Assembly (NCBI GenBank): GCA_030512295.1
Contig: JAULSR010000001.1
Coordinates: forward strand, 5,479,001 to 5,543,000
DNA: 64,000 nucleotides
Reading direction: 5' to 3'
DNA from: Bombardia bombarda
Taxonomy: Eukaryota; Ascomycota; Sordariomycetes; Sordariales; Lasiosphaeriaceae
The number at the start of each line of letters is the position of its first letter. Positions within the stretch are counted from its first letter, which is position 1. Positions 1-10,352 of this stretch are shown one piece after another. The position numbers and the translations under genes are program-made. The notes beneath the pieces are model-generated. The model ran no database searches and had not been told where the DNA came from. It saw nothing but the letters and a program-made list of their open reading frames with translations.

Positions 1-386
1 CCTTTCTTTTTACAAATAATCTCGTCGTCGTTCCAAGCAGGAAAACCAGCCAGCCGGCCGGCCAGCCAGCAGCAAGAACCTAGCCAAGCCGAGCCATATC
101 ATCAGCCTTCTTCCCTGCCCTGCATCGTACTCTATCCATCATCCATCTTCCCATGCGTGTTTCTCCTCGAATCATTACAGATGTGTGTGCATGCTCGTCC
201 CTACCCATATATGTGTGTGTGACTTGTCTGGCTGTATATACCCGCTCAAGAAAGGGAAGGAAAAGACAAAAGAAAAAACGAAACAAGCGTCAAATTAGTG
301 TCCACTCTCCCCTTTACTTCCTTAAACCTCCTCTTCTTCCTGACTTATTGAATCACACTAAATACAACACAACACACCTACTCACT
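1..386. other. Downstream flank of the coiled-coil gene; no gene seen
   Basis: This stretch lies beyond the stop codon of the minus-strand gene that follows. It holds a CAGCC/GGCCAGCC-rich patch near 50-75 and pyrimidine-rich sequence at about 300-400 that probably belongs to the 3' untranslated region of that gene. The long plus-strand reading frame entering from here is an antisense shadow of the coiled-coil gene. Confidence 0.5.
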
Positions 387-2435
387 CTACTCCCTAATAG
401 GATCCCCCGGCCCGCCAGTCCCATCCTCCTTCTTCACAAACGCCGCGCTCGCCCAGCCGATCCAGCTCTGGCGCTTGTTCGCGTTCGCCTGCGCATTCGC
501 CTCCGAGTTCTCCTGCACCAGCCGCAGCGGGCGCGGCTTATTGCCCGCGAACGTCGTGTTCTTCTCGTGATACGAGCGCGGCGGGCTGGGCGCATCCCTC
601 TCACCACCACCACCGTGGCCGTTAGCCCCGTTGTGGATCGACTCCCCGCTGGTGCTGCTCGTCTCGCTCTTCATGCCGGGGAAGTTGCCGCTCGACGACG
701 GCGCGCCGCCACCGCCGCCATTGTTGCTGGCGGTGTAGGAGCTGCCGCCGCCGCTGCTGGCGCGGTTGCCGGCGCCCTGCGGCAAGAAGTTGAACGTCTG
801 GCTGGAGCGCAGCGTGGGCGACAGGGGCCCGTCGGCCGAGCCGCGGTACATGGCGTTGACCACGCTGGCCGCGCCGCCGGTGTATTGCTCGCTCATGGGC
901 CTACCACGGCGAGTGCTGGCGGACCGGTTCATGCCGATGGGGATGCTGGGCGCCGTGTCGGGGTTAGTGTGCGTCGATATGTCGCCGGCAGCGGGCATGA
1001 CCGACATGGGACGCTGCTTGGGCTTGGTGGCCATGGACTTGGCGCGCTGGAGGAGGGAGAAGCCGGCGGCCTGGCGGGCGCCTCCTGGCGGTGGGGGCAG
1101 CTCCTTGTTGGTATTGGGGGCGCCGCCGTCCTTGAAGTCGTTGCTTTGGTCGAGGATGTGCTCAAATTCCTGGTGCTGCAGGAGGCGCTCGATGATCTTG
1201 TTGATGTAGAGAGTCAGGGCCTTGTTCTGATCCTTGACGGTTTTCAGCTCTGTCTCGAGATGTCGCTGGGCTTCGGGGTTGCTGCTGCTTTCTTGTGGGT
1301 GGTCGTTTACAGCGGCCTCGGAGAGCTCGTCGGCTAGGCTGGTGCCACTTGATCTACCCTCGAGGGCGGCCAGGGCGTCCTGGTTCGAAGATGCGGCCAT
1401 GTAGCTGAAGTCGCTGGCGCCAAAGTCTCCTTTGAGTGTTCGCTCCTGGAGGAGAAGCTGGTAACTCTCGTTGTCTTCCATTAGGCGGGCGTTAGCCATA
1501 CGAGCCTCCATAAGCAGCCGCTCGACCTCTTGGAGACGACCCCCTCCCTGGTTTTCTGTTTCAACAAGCTTGATTTGAGCCTCGGCCAGCTCCAGCCTGA
1601 GAGACTCGATCATCTTATCTTTTTGAAGCACCAACTTAGAATTGTTCCGCGAATCACTGCGCTGTATGGATGATGGTGGCGCAAAGCTCCCGCTGTCGAT
1701 GCTAGGTGAACTGGAGACGGCTGCCGATGGTGTTAGCTTGGTTTCAGGCGACAAGTCCGGAAAGACAAACGTACACAGCGGGGACTTACCCTGCCTTGTT
1801 TGCCTGTCCTCGTCGTGGTTCCTCTGCGACAGACTATCCTTGAGCCTCTGGATGACGGCCTGCATCTCCTCCTCACGGTTGGCCATCTCGTCCTTCTCCT
1901 TCATCATGGCACTGCGCTCTGCCTCGTAGATGCTCTCCATCTCGCGCATCTGGCGAGCGCCTTCGCGCTTCTCGTTGGTGAGCCATTCAATCTGCTCCTC
2001 GTTCTCGTGGACCTTTTCTTCCAACTTTGCCTGCTCCTTGAGCGACTCGTCCAGCTTGCTCTGCAACACCTCGGTCTGGCGCTTGTGAGTCTCGGAGGCC
2101 TTCTCGGCCTTGGAGAGGCGATCATTCAGGTCGTCCAGCAACGCTACAGTCTCGGCACGAATGGCCTCTTCGCGCTCCACATCGGCTCCATTGTTCCCGT
2201 TGACGCTGGCGCTGGTGATGCTGTTGCCCAGGAGCGACTCGCGCCGTTGGGATGCGGCTGCGCGGGCTGAGCTGGGTGTGCCTGTTCGCAGGGAGCGATT
2301 GCGCGACAGGTTGGTAGCAGCTGCGGCAGCAGCAGCAACCGACGACGGCGTTGTTGCGCGCGGTCCCGGACGCGATGGGGTGCCCGTCGGCGTTTCGCGA
2401 CCTGTCGCTGGAGGCTTCTTGACGATGGCGGCCAT
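387..2435 (-). CDS. Coiled-coil protein of the fungal M-protein-repeat type
   Basis: The 682-codon reading frame starts at an ATG in good context (AAGCCATGGCC) at 2435. The N-terminus is Ala/Ser/Thr-rich and basic. Residues about 85-205 are strongly heptad-like (ALLDDLNDRLSKAEK and onward, then KLEEKVHENEEQIEWL), and a second coiled-coil segment lies at about 265-330. The C-terminal third is disordered, Gly/Ser-rich, with PPPPGG and RPMS-type repeats and a last segment KPRPLRLVQENSEANAQ. The pattern resembles Pezizomycotina proteins annotated as M protein repeat or Uso1-like; I place it there by appearance only and assign no function. A perfect intron signature inside the frame (GTAAGT at 1789 down, GCTAAC branch, CGGCAG acceptor ending 1721; 69 nt) is a multiple of three with no stop. 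The mature protein is therefore 659 residues if spliced and 682 if retained. Confidence 0.8.
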   Translation of the reverse strand: MAAIVKKPPATGRETPTGTPSRPGPRATTPSSVAAAAAAATNLSRNRSLRTGTPSSARAAASQRRESLLGNSITSASVNGNNGADVEREEAIRAETVALLDDLNDRLSKAEKASETHKRQTEVLQSKLDESLKEQAKLEEKVHENEEQIEWLTNEKREGARQMREMESIYEAERSAMMKEKDEMANREEEMQAVIQRLKDSLSQRNHDEDRQTRQGKSPLCTFVFPDLSPETKLTPSAAVSSSPSIDSGSFAPPSSIQRSDSRNNSKLVLQKDKMIESLRLELAEAQIKLVETENQGGGRLQEVERLLMEARMANARLMEDNESYQLLLQERTLKGDFGASDFSYMAASSNQDALAALEGRSSGTSLADELSEAAVNDHPQESSSNPEAQRHLETELKTVKDQNKALTLYINKIIERLLQHQEFEHILDQSNDFKDGGAPNTNKELPPPPGGARQAAGFSLLQRAKSMATKPKQRPMSVMPAAGDISTHTNPDTAPSIPIGMNRSASTRRGRPMSEQYTGGAASVVNAMYRGSADGPLSPTLRSSQTFNFLPQGAGNRASSGGGSSYTASNNGGGGGAPSSSGNFPGMKSETSSTSGESIHNGANGHGGGGERDAPSPPRSYHEKNTTFAGNKPRPLRLVQENSEANAQANANKRQSWIGWASAAFVKKEDGTGGPGDPIRE

Positions 2436-4542
2436 GGCTTCAGAGAGACAGGCGTAAAATGGAAGAAGGTTGGGGAACTAAAGCACAGGCGACCGCGACC
2501 GCAACAGGCAGCGAGCGCAGAGTTGTAAAATTGGCGGTCAAGGTAGGTAGCTAGTGTATCGTCGTCGATTCTGCTTCTTCCCGCGCCGTGCTCGGATAAA
2601 GATTGTACTATCGATGTTGCACAAAGAAAGGAAGCCAGGGTCAACGAGCGAAGGAAAAAAACCAGGGCTTCGAGATCGGCGAAGGGAAGAATGTGCAGCG
2701 TATCGGCCGGCCTAACCCTATTCAACGTTGACGATGTTATTTTAAACACTGGTGGCGTTTGGAGGATAGTAGGTCGCTGGGTCTCTGTGTATCTGATTCT
2801 CTAGCAACTGGAAACACGCGAAAAGGGGATTGGCCCGTAAATGTAGAGCGCGTGGACCCCTGTTCCTCAGCCCAACCCAGCAGAGCCACAGTGACCCACA
2901 GCGACGGGCGGCAGGTGTGGGTGCAGGTGGTGTGGACGATTGTGGAACTCGTGGGTGGGAAGCAGCCGTGACACAGACTTGACAGAGTCGGGGCAGTCCG
3001 TGAGCTGGTGGAGTGTGTCTGTGACCTTTGGATTTGGACGACCAAGAACGCGACATCTGGATGCTTCTCGCTGAATTCGGTGTTTGAAACCGACCAGAAT
3101 GTCAAGGAAAATGCCTGGTTGTGATGCAGGGGCACACAGGCACACAGGCACACAGGCACACAGGCGCGCACTGGGGTGATCGAGGGATGGAATGCGCTGC
3201 CTGCTGAAGAACAAATATCTGACTGACTTGTTTGCAGGAGGGTACTTCGTACAAAGCGCTACAGTGCAAATAGTGTTGATGGAATCTGTACGAAAACAGA
3301 ATCCGTACCACCTGTCCACCGAACGCTAGTAAAGTGTAATTCGAGTTTGTGGGGTGCCTGAATCTTTTCGAATCCATATCGCTCCTACAGCTACTTACTT
3401 CATGGACGCACCTGCATTGACCTGTCTCTGCATCTCGAGAATCCGGGAAGGGAGCCACTTGTAAACACTGTTTATCATGCGCGGCAGCGTGTTCGCGTCG
3501 TTAACAGGAATCTTATTGAGCGCCATAAGTGATCTCGGAGATCTACTGAATACTGAAACACAGCACCTCGGCTGCACTGGCATATTATGCAGCGATTTCC
3601 CTGTTGGAGAAACCCTCACAGATTCGCTCCGCAACACTGACAACACGTGGATACTGGATAGCCCAATGAAAGGGGCAAGCCTCGGCTTCATTCCCAAAGC
3701 TCGACTGCCTTGTGAGTGGCAGGCAGCCGTACCAGACAACTCGGCGGAGAGGGATTGGAGTGGAACGGGGTCAGTCTGGCGTGGTCTTTAATTGGGATAA
3801 TCTGACAGTCAATGCAAAGCAAGGACCTGATAAATCGTCCATATCCCAGAAGTAGGGAGCAGTCCCGTTGGGTCCGATCGAAAGTCTGCCCCACTTGTCA
3901 TGATAGTTCACTCGTCCAACTTCTGTCCAAGACTCCAAAGTGCTTTAACGCATTTCAAAGCAGACACGCCGCCTTCATACGGAGGCAAATGCCGCCAATA
4001 AAATAAAGAAAATAATGCATCATTTGGGGTCCCGAAAGAAGAAATTGCCCACAGAACAACAACGGCAGACACCCAAGACCGTCACAGGAAAAGCTAATCC
4101 TCTTAACTACCACGAAGCATTGACAAACCGAGCAATTCTCATGTTAGTCACCAAGGAAGAATCCGCCATTCGACGGACGACCATGGAAGTCTTTGGAGTG
4201 CCGCCGCCCAGTATCATCAGAATTTGGACATACGCCTCATGCGGCACCGCACACTAGGTATATCACTGGGAAGAAAACCGCAAATTGTCTCAAGTCTTGA
4301 TTTGTCATTGATGGTTGGTCATAGCGTGACATCAACCGCTCAGGCTAGCTGGAGATCGGTGAGTCTTGTCATAGTTGTACGACTAGCTTACGAGGTGCCA
4401 CTTGGTGCGAGTCCTCTACCCTAGAGGGCCAGCAGTAAATCCTTTCAGTCCGGGATATCGTCACGCCGTCATGCAATTGCTTCCCGCCCCGTATTTTTAA
4501 AGCCGAACGCCATTCCCATGCCATATACAGCAATTCAATCCC
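2436..4542. other. Intergenic: 5' flank of the coiled-coil gene and 3' flank of rpl30
   Basis: No convincing gene. Short open frames here overlap one another in several frames and lack splice or codon structure. The region holds a CACACAGG 8-bp tandem repeat (listed separately) and presumably the promoter and leader of the coiled-coil gene up to about 2.8 kb. Confidence 0.5.
3133..3164. repeat. Four perfect copies of an 8-bp tandem repeat (CACACAGG)
   Basis: Copies lie at 3133-3140, 3141-3148, 3149-3156 and 3157-3164. The array is intergenic, about 700 bp upstream of the coiled-coil gene start, and is probably a simple minisatellite. Confidence 0.9.
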
Positions 4543-5103
4543 TTAAGCCTGCTCGGAGAGGATATCGGAGTCACCGGCATCCAGGATGGCCATGGTGGAG
4601 CAACGGAACATCTTTCCGCAGGCAGTGCCAAGCTCGATCTGTAGGAGGGGATGTGGTGTAAGCTGGTGAACAGTGCCCTCCAAAGTCTTCTGCAGACTTC
4701 TTCTCTAGGCAGGCCCGCAGACACGAGGGTCTTGCAGGCCGAGAATATTCTAGGGACAACTGGAGTTGTCCCGCAAACATTCCTGCGCAGGTTCAGGGAG
4801 TGTGTAGACTTACGTTGGTACCGCCGTAGTGGTGAACGGAGGTCTTGGACATCATGGCGTAGTACTCGAGCTCAGACTTGCGGAGAGGAGGAGTGTTGGC
4901 AGCGATGAGGATCAGCTTGGCCTTTCCGGTGCGGAGAGACTTGAGGGTGCTCTTGTAGCCGAGAACGACCTTTCCGGACTTGATGACCAAGGCGAGCTGT
5001 ATCGAGGGGTTAGTGATTGCTCGAGTTTTTGCAGTTGGTGGTGGCGAGAACTGACCTTGGCACCGATGGACTGGGCATCATTCTTAGACTTCTTGGGGGC
5101 CAT
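4543..5103 (-). CDS. rpl30: 60S ribosomal protein L30 (eL30)
   Basis: Three exons: 5056-5103 (16 codons, starting MAPKKSKNDAQ), 4814-4996 (61 codons) and 4543-4638 (31 codons plus TAA). The product is 108 residues, the normal length for eL30. Intron 1 (59 nt) uses GTCAGT/ATACAG and intron 2 (175 nt) uses GTAAGT/CTACAG; both are phase 0. Family hallmarks include KLILIAANTPPLRKSE, YYAMMSKTSVHHYGGTN and the C-terminal FRCSTMAILDAGDSDI. eL30 is part of the large subunit, and in yeast L30 binds a kink-turn in its own transcript to block splicing. Intron 1 sits directly after codon 16, where such a control could act, but I did not identify a kink-turn. The gene diverges from rpl10. Confidence 0.97.
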
Positions 5104-5484
5104 TGCGACGGTTGCGGGATGGTTGAGAAGGGAATGGGTGAGTTGAATGAAGTCTAGAGAATGTGTCCTCGTCGTTGACTTGAGCCTTCAAGATGGAGGA
5201 AAAGTCGAAAGGGAAGTTTTTGCGCAGGTGCTGTTCAAGCTTCCAAAAAGTTGGAGCCCAATTCTGATTGGCTGCATGATTGAGTGGGCGACCGGATTGT
5301 CACAAAGCCCTAAGGACCCACTTTTAGATACAAAGCCCGGCAGCATTAGGAATCCGCGCTTGGTAATCTGGCTGGCGGGGGCAAAAATCGCCTCGATTAA
5401 AGCAAAGGACTCCCCAACAACCTGTCCATCTCAACCCGCACAACAAACCACCCGTACGTGACATCATTGAAAAAATCCGTCAAG
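5104..5484. promoter_or_regulatory. Shared bidirectional promoter of rpl30 and rpl10
   Basis: The start codons of two ribosomal protein genes on opposite strands are only 381 bp apart, so this segment must contain both leaders and both promoters. It carries a TTGTCACAAAGCCCTAAG stretch near 5297-5315. This loosely recalls CCCTAA-type boxes of fungal ribosomal protein promoters, but I cannot show that it is functional. Confidence 0.7.
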
Positions 5485-6399
5485 ATGGCACGTCGTCCCG
5501 CGAGATGCTACCGGTACTGCAAGAACAAGGTGAGCAAATTTCTATCGAGAAAATCCACGTTGAATTTGCGTTTGGGTCATTCGCGACCGGGGGTGTCGGA
5601 GATGGAGAGTCTTCGGCCGCCCGAGGTCCAAACCGAAATGGCCTTTCGCGATGCTTTTCGATGGTTTATACATGCTACAGTCGCTAACGTACCTCTCTTC
5701 TTCTCTAGCCGTACCCTAAGTCCCGGTTCAACCGTGGTGTTCCGGACCCGAAGATCCGTATCTTCGATCTCGGTCGCAAGAAGGCCACCGTCGATGACTT
5801 CCCTCTCTGCATCCACATGGTCTCCAACGAGCTCGAGCAGCTGAGCTCCGAGGCTCTCGAGGCCGCCCGTATTTGCGCCAACAAATACATGACCAAGACC
5901 GCCGGAAAGGAGTCTTTCCATCTCCGCGTCCGCGTCCACCCCTTCCACGTCGTCCGTATCAACAAGATGTTGTCTTGCGCTGGTGCCGATAGACTGCAGA
6001 CTGGTATGCGTGGTGCATGGGGTAAGCCCAACGGCTCCGTCGCCCGTGTCAGCATTGGTCAGATCATCATGAGCGTCCGCACTCGTGACTCTAGTAAGTT
6101 TAATCGCCCCATTTCGTGCTATTTGGCTTGGGTGGAATTGGTTCTAACGTGCTTTCTTTCCAGACGGCCCTGTTGCCCTCGAGGCTCTCCGCCGCTCCCA
6201 GTACAAGTTCCCCGGTCGCCAAAAGATCATCGTCTCCAAGAACTGGGGCTTCACCCCCCTTCGCCGCGAGGAGTATCTCGCTGCCAAGGCCGGTGGCCGC
6301 ATCTTGGTCGATGGTGCCTACGTCCAGTTCCTCAGCAACAAGGGCAACCTTGCCCACAACATGAAGCGTTTCCCCGATGCTTTCACTCAGGAGGCTTAG
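5485..6399 (+). CDS. rpl10: 60S ribosomal protein L10 (uL16)
   Basis: Three exons: 5485-5529 (MARRPARCYRYCKNK), 5709-6093 and 6164-6399 (TAG). The product is 221 residues, the exact length usual for fungal uL16. Intron 1 is 179 nt (GTGAGC/CTCTAG) after codon 15. Intron 2 is 70 nt, phase 1, with a clear TTCTAAC branch and TTCCAG acceptor. Diagnostic segments are PYPKSRFNRGVPDPKIR, RVRVHPFHVVRINKMLSCAG, the conserved GADRLQTGMRGAWGKP loop and KIIVSKNWGFTPLRREEY. uL16 is loaded late on the cytoplasmic 60S subunit and completes the peptidyl-transferase region. It shares its promoter with rpl30. Confidence 0.98.
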
Positions 6400-8549
6400 A
6401 GGAGGTGTGTGAGAAGGATGATGTCTGGCTTCAGGGTGGCGTAAACGGCCATATTTTGGGCTGAGAGGGGGCATGTTATTTAGCATTACGACCTCTTCCG
6501 GCCACAGTCAATATAACCACTCGTCCCAGATTGGTTTTCCCATTTTAAAACCAGTTCAAGTTTATTTCCGCTCCACTTTCCATTTTGATTTGGCAGCATG
6601 GCATTCGAGTCATAGTTGCCGTTGGTACGACTGTGCCGTGGTCCCCTCAGAGGCTATTTGCCTGATGATAAATCTGATGTTTCATAGCGTGCAACCGCTT
6701 GGGCCTGCATACTGCCGGGAACATACTACGTATGCTGACAGTGGACTCATCGGGGTTAACATACAGCTTCTCCAAAATGCCGAGATATAAAAATAGCACA
6801 GGCGCACCCAACCTCGCCTTCCAAACTCGGGCATGCAGAGTGGTAAGCTTTTACTGTGGCTACAGAGTAAGCCACACGAGCTGAAGGCGACAAAGACCTC
6901 AGTTCGGAGAGACGCTTACAATGGTTTCAGCTATGTGGCTGACGTGCCAGAAAATTGATGGCCTCTGGTTGAAGTGACATCATTGGGCTGATAAGAATAA
7001 GCCGCTGAGCCTTTGTGCTGTCTAGCCGATGATGACGGATACGTCTAAGGGAACGGTTCAGCGGATTATCTAGTGAAGCCCAACGCGCTACCTATGGTAT
7101 CAGATTGTCAACTTATCACGAAGTCAAGTCATTTGGCACGCTACTTATACCAGCTAAGGTAGGTTAGATAGGTAGGGATCAAGCTACTACGTCTATCTAG
7201 TGGTTCTAGAGGGTTGGTATACTTGGAAGCAAGCTGTGTGTGTCTTGGTTTAATGAACGGCAATCGCGGATAATCAACGTCGGTGAGCTCTCCTTGGGAA
7301 GACCAAGTAAGCTGCATAATCGACAGACTGTCCCATCCATCGCCTTGAGCATTTAACCCAAAGAAACGGTTGATCATGTTGACTTCAAGTTCGGCCTCGT
7401 CAGCTCTGGCTCTCTTAACCTTGAAGCTCAACCCTGACCTGATATGAGACATGAATATGTGCTGGCGCGCGGGAGTGGAGCCTATCGGGTTATCACAGAT
7501 GCCCCTCATTAACCTGATAAGCTGTCAACGACTCAGCTCCTGCTGGTAGCTATCACCTTATCGAGCCCTTGCCTGCACTATCAAGCCCCCTCCAGTCGGA
7601 TGCACCTGCCGTTTTGATGGATGGACCGACTTTCACCGCTACTGTATGCAAGCAGGAGTAGAGGTAATATGAATTCTACTACTGAATAGACTGAATAGAC
7701 TGGCTGATTTGGACGGGAGCAAAGATCAATCAGTGGAACTACGGAGTGAAATGGGAGATGGATGGGATGTTGAAATGGCATGGCGCGATGAGGTCAGGCG
7801 AGTGGGTGGGGCAAGACGGAGGGGTCCTCCCACCAGTGGCTCTTACCCCCATCCAGCATGATGGCATCCCGTGCTTTGTAGTATGCGTGTGCTATATCCA
7901 GGTGCCGTCCTGACTGATCGCCCCCTGGGCTTGACTTCTCATTGTTGTTGGCCCCCAAAAGCTGGCACGCTCGCTGTTCCCGCCCTGCCCAGCCCAGCCC
8001 TTCCCGTCTGTTATCCATGGGTCAGTGATTTTGCTGTGCATGTTGTTCGTGCTTTGTCGGTCATTGTGTTCTCATCATCAGCGACGCTGAGTGAGTGACC
8101 TACACATGCGCCTCAACCATCCCATCCAAACCCGAGAGCATCATCGATACCTACGCGCCCACCTTATCGTCCCCAGTATAATAAACAAGACGCGCCCGAC
8201 TACCCCCCGTCACCGCCCGCAGAAAGGCGCCAAAACGAAAACGAAAGCGTGTGCCGCATCGATACCACTAGCTACCTACCTTATATACCTACCACATTAA
8301 CGTTGCCAGCGTTGCCACGGCCCACGGCTAATCGCTAGCTAGGTGGTATAGGTGGCTGGCTTGGGCCCGAATTCCGGAGCTATCGTTGCGAAGCGCTGTT
8401 CTAAACCTAGACGGCCACTAACCATAAACACCCTCCCCGCCGTTTTGCATTATCGGCTCCCCGTCCACTCCAGGCCATTTGCTCCGTCCCTCTGCCCCTC
8501 TACCACTAGCGATACGGCCAAAACTCTAGGCAGTTAGGCCTTCAATATC
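6400..8549. other. Intergenic 2.1 kb; no gene supported
   Basis: The first part is the rpl10 3' flank. A 122-codon minus-strand frame at 7141-7509 stands fairly alone but has no recognisable features, so I do not call it. TACCTACC/TAGGTAGG-type patches occur near 7155-7185 and 8270-8350. The last few hundred bases are probably promoter and leader of the following plus-strand gene. Confidence 0.45.
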
Positions 8550-10352
8550 ATGGCCTTTCATCAACCAACCCGACAGCTTCACCAGCGAATAACCCGCGTC
8601 GAGTCAGAGGATGGCGGCAGTGCCATCCTCTCGCCTCGGGGTCTTTCGGGCCCAAACGAGTCGCAGACATGGGTCTTGTTTACCCCCGGCACCGATGCGG
8701 GCACGACGACTTCCTACCTCAGCTCAACACAAGACGACCAGGCGACGCCCGGCAGATCGAGAGTCAGTCTCGTGGGCAGTCTTGAAAGCGTGATCCGGTC
8801 CGACTTCAACTCGCAGCTCGACAACTCGGCCGTGCCCTCTGACTACCTGGATGAGAGCGTCGCCGAGGATGACGCCGAGCTGGACAGCCTTGACAGCCAC
8901 CTACCAGACTTTCGGACCGTCCCTAACCCTTATGGTTCGCAAGGCGACGGGCATGCAGCGCCCGTGCTTCCAAATCACGACGGACTTGGCTCCTTCAGGC
9001 TCGATGCCCATGGCATGAGCGTCGAGGCCCAGGACCGGCTGTATGCATTTGAGAGGTTCAACCCCAACCGTATTACACATAGAAGGGAGAGTTTCGATCT
9101 GATCAGGAGAGAGCTCGACAACGACGAGCTGCAAGAGCAGGAGCGCAACCATAGGATAGAGGCATGGAGGTTAGAGCAGAGCCAACTCTTGCTGGATGAC
9201 ATCCGAAAGGAGACGAGAAGGCGACGGTCTGAGGCATCATTGCACAAGCGTGCGCCTGCTCGGAACAAGGTGGACAGCCATAGCCCTGTAACGGCCAACG
9301 CTGGCCACGATGCTGCGGGAAGCGTTGAGGTTGCGGGCACTGAGTGGCATGAACAGGATGGGCCAGCAAAGGCGACAGAGACAAGAGATGGCTTGTGGGG
9401 TCGCATTACCCGCAAAGTTATATGCGACTTGATGGGGATTGACGACAGACTGCTTGCGATCCTCTTTGGGGAGGCTCTCCCAGACGACAAGGACATGTCC
9501 TCCACGCCTAAGGCATCTTCTCCCATGAGCCCATCCGACCCCGCATTTGCGCACATGGAGTCGGAGTCATCGCATGACTCTACATGGCAGTTGCATATGC
9601 TCGAGCGGATAGCTAGAGAGCTCGGTCTACTTGTCCACCGACTGTCCACACACCCTGGTGCCTTCACAACCTACTCTCGGATGCAACAGGCGCCTCTTCC
9701 GTATGCCGGCTTGTCGGCCATTCCAGAGGCAATATCGGACTCGAGAGAAGCGCCGGAGAAGGCAGAAGGTAGCGTTCTGTCGACGCCGCAGTTTAAACCC
9801 ACCGTTGCTGCCCAACCCGCCGGGATTTCTGGTGCGCGGCCCCCAGAGGCCCCCACGCACACTTCCCCCTCTATTCCTGAAATGACGGCGAGCAACACTC
9901 CGCAAGCATTTAGTCAACAAGAGTGGGAACAAGAACTCGATATCCGGCTTGTATTCCGCTACCTCCGCTCACGTTTCACATCCTCTCCCCCGTCGTCACC
10001 GTCATTCACGTCCGGGACGCCTCATCTTGCCACATCAAACAGTCAGGATGTTGCGGCCAAGGCAGCGCGAGTGCGTCAGCACCATCCATTGGTGTCGCAT
10101 GCACATGCGCACACTCTTCACCGGTCACGTCCGGCCGAACGGCGCACCTTCAAGGCAACGACACCGTCCAGCCCTGTAGTGTTGCGACGTGCTTCTGGCA
10201 GCTGTGCAAGCCAGAGCACTCGTCGATCAGCTCGGCGGGGAAGTGTTTCCTCGCGCCACTCGTCGCGGCATTATTGGGACATTGGAGGATCCATCGGTAC
10301 GGGCAGCATGATTGCGAGCGCAGGTCCAATGGGAAGTTGGGGCGAGGTCTAG
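8550..10352 (+). CDS. Protein of unknown function, 600 residues
   Basis: A single open frame begins at an ATG (ATCATGGCC) at 8550 and ends GPMGSWGEV. I do not recognise the family. The protein is mostly polar and probably disordered, with an acidic N-terminal quarter (SVAEDDAELDSLDSHLPDF). A charged helical segment at about 165-230 (ESFDLIRRELDNDELQEQER, then RLEQSQLLLDDIRKETRRRR) looks amphipathic or coiled. A short hydrophobic helix at about 282-305 (LWGRITRKVICDLMGIDDRL) may be a folded core, followed by another at about 350-370 (LHMLERIARELGLLVHRL). The last 100 residues are Ser/Arg/His-rich and basic, ending with a Gly/Ser tail. There is no signal peptide, no long transmembrane segment and no obvious intron. 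Cellular role and localisation are unknown. Confidence 0.75.
   Translation: MAFHQPTRQLHQRITRVESEDGGSAILSPRGLSGPNESQTWVLFTPGTDAGTTTSYLSSTQDDQATPGRSRVSLVGSLESVIRSDFNSQLDNSAVPSDYLDESVAEDDAELDSLDSHLPDFRTVPNPYGSQGDGHAAPVLPNHDGLGSFRLDAHGMSVEAQDRLYAFERFNPNRITHRRESFDLIRRELDNDELQEQERNHRIEAWRLEQSQLLLDDIRKETRRRRSEASLHKRAPARNKVDSHSPVTANAGHDAAGSVEVAGTEWHEQDGPAKATETRDGLWGRITRKVICDLMGIDDRLLAILFGEALPDDKDMSSTPKASSPMSPSDPAFAHMESESSHDSTWQLHMLERIARELGLLVHRLSTHPGAFTTYSRMQQAPLPYAGLSAIPEAISDSREAPEKAEGSVLSTPQFKPTVAAQPAGISGARPPEAPTHTSPSIPEMTASNTPQAFSQQEWEQELDIRLVFRYLRSRFTSSPPSSPSFTSGTPHLATSNSQDVAAKAARVRQHHPLVSHAHAHTLHRSRPAERRTFKATTPSSPVVLRRASGSCASQSTRRSARRGSVSSRHSSRHYWDIGGSIGTGSMIASAGPMGSWGEV

Noticed and set aside
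153..1337. 394-codon plus-strand open frame
   Set aside because: It lies antisense to the coiled-coil gene and its Arg/Ala-rich composition is that of a GC-rich shadow frame.
7141..7509. 122-codon minus-strand frame
   Set aside because: It stands fairly alone but has no motif, splice support or neighbour logic, so I could not separate it from chance.
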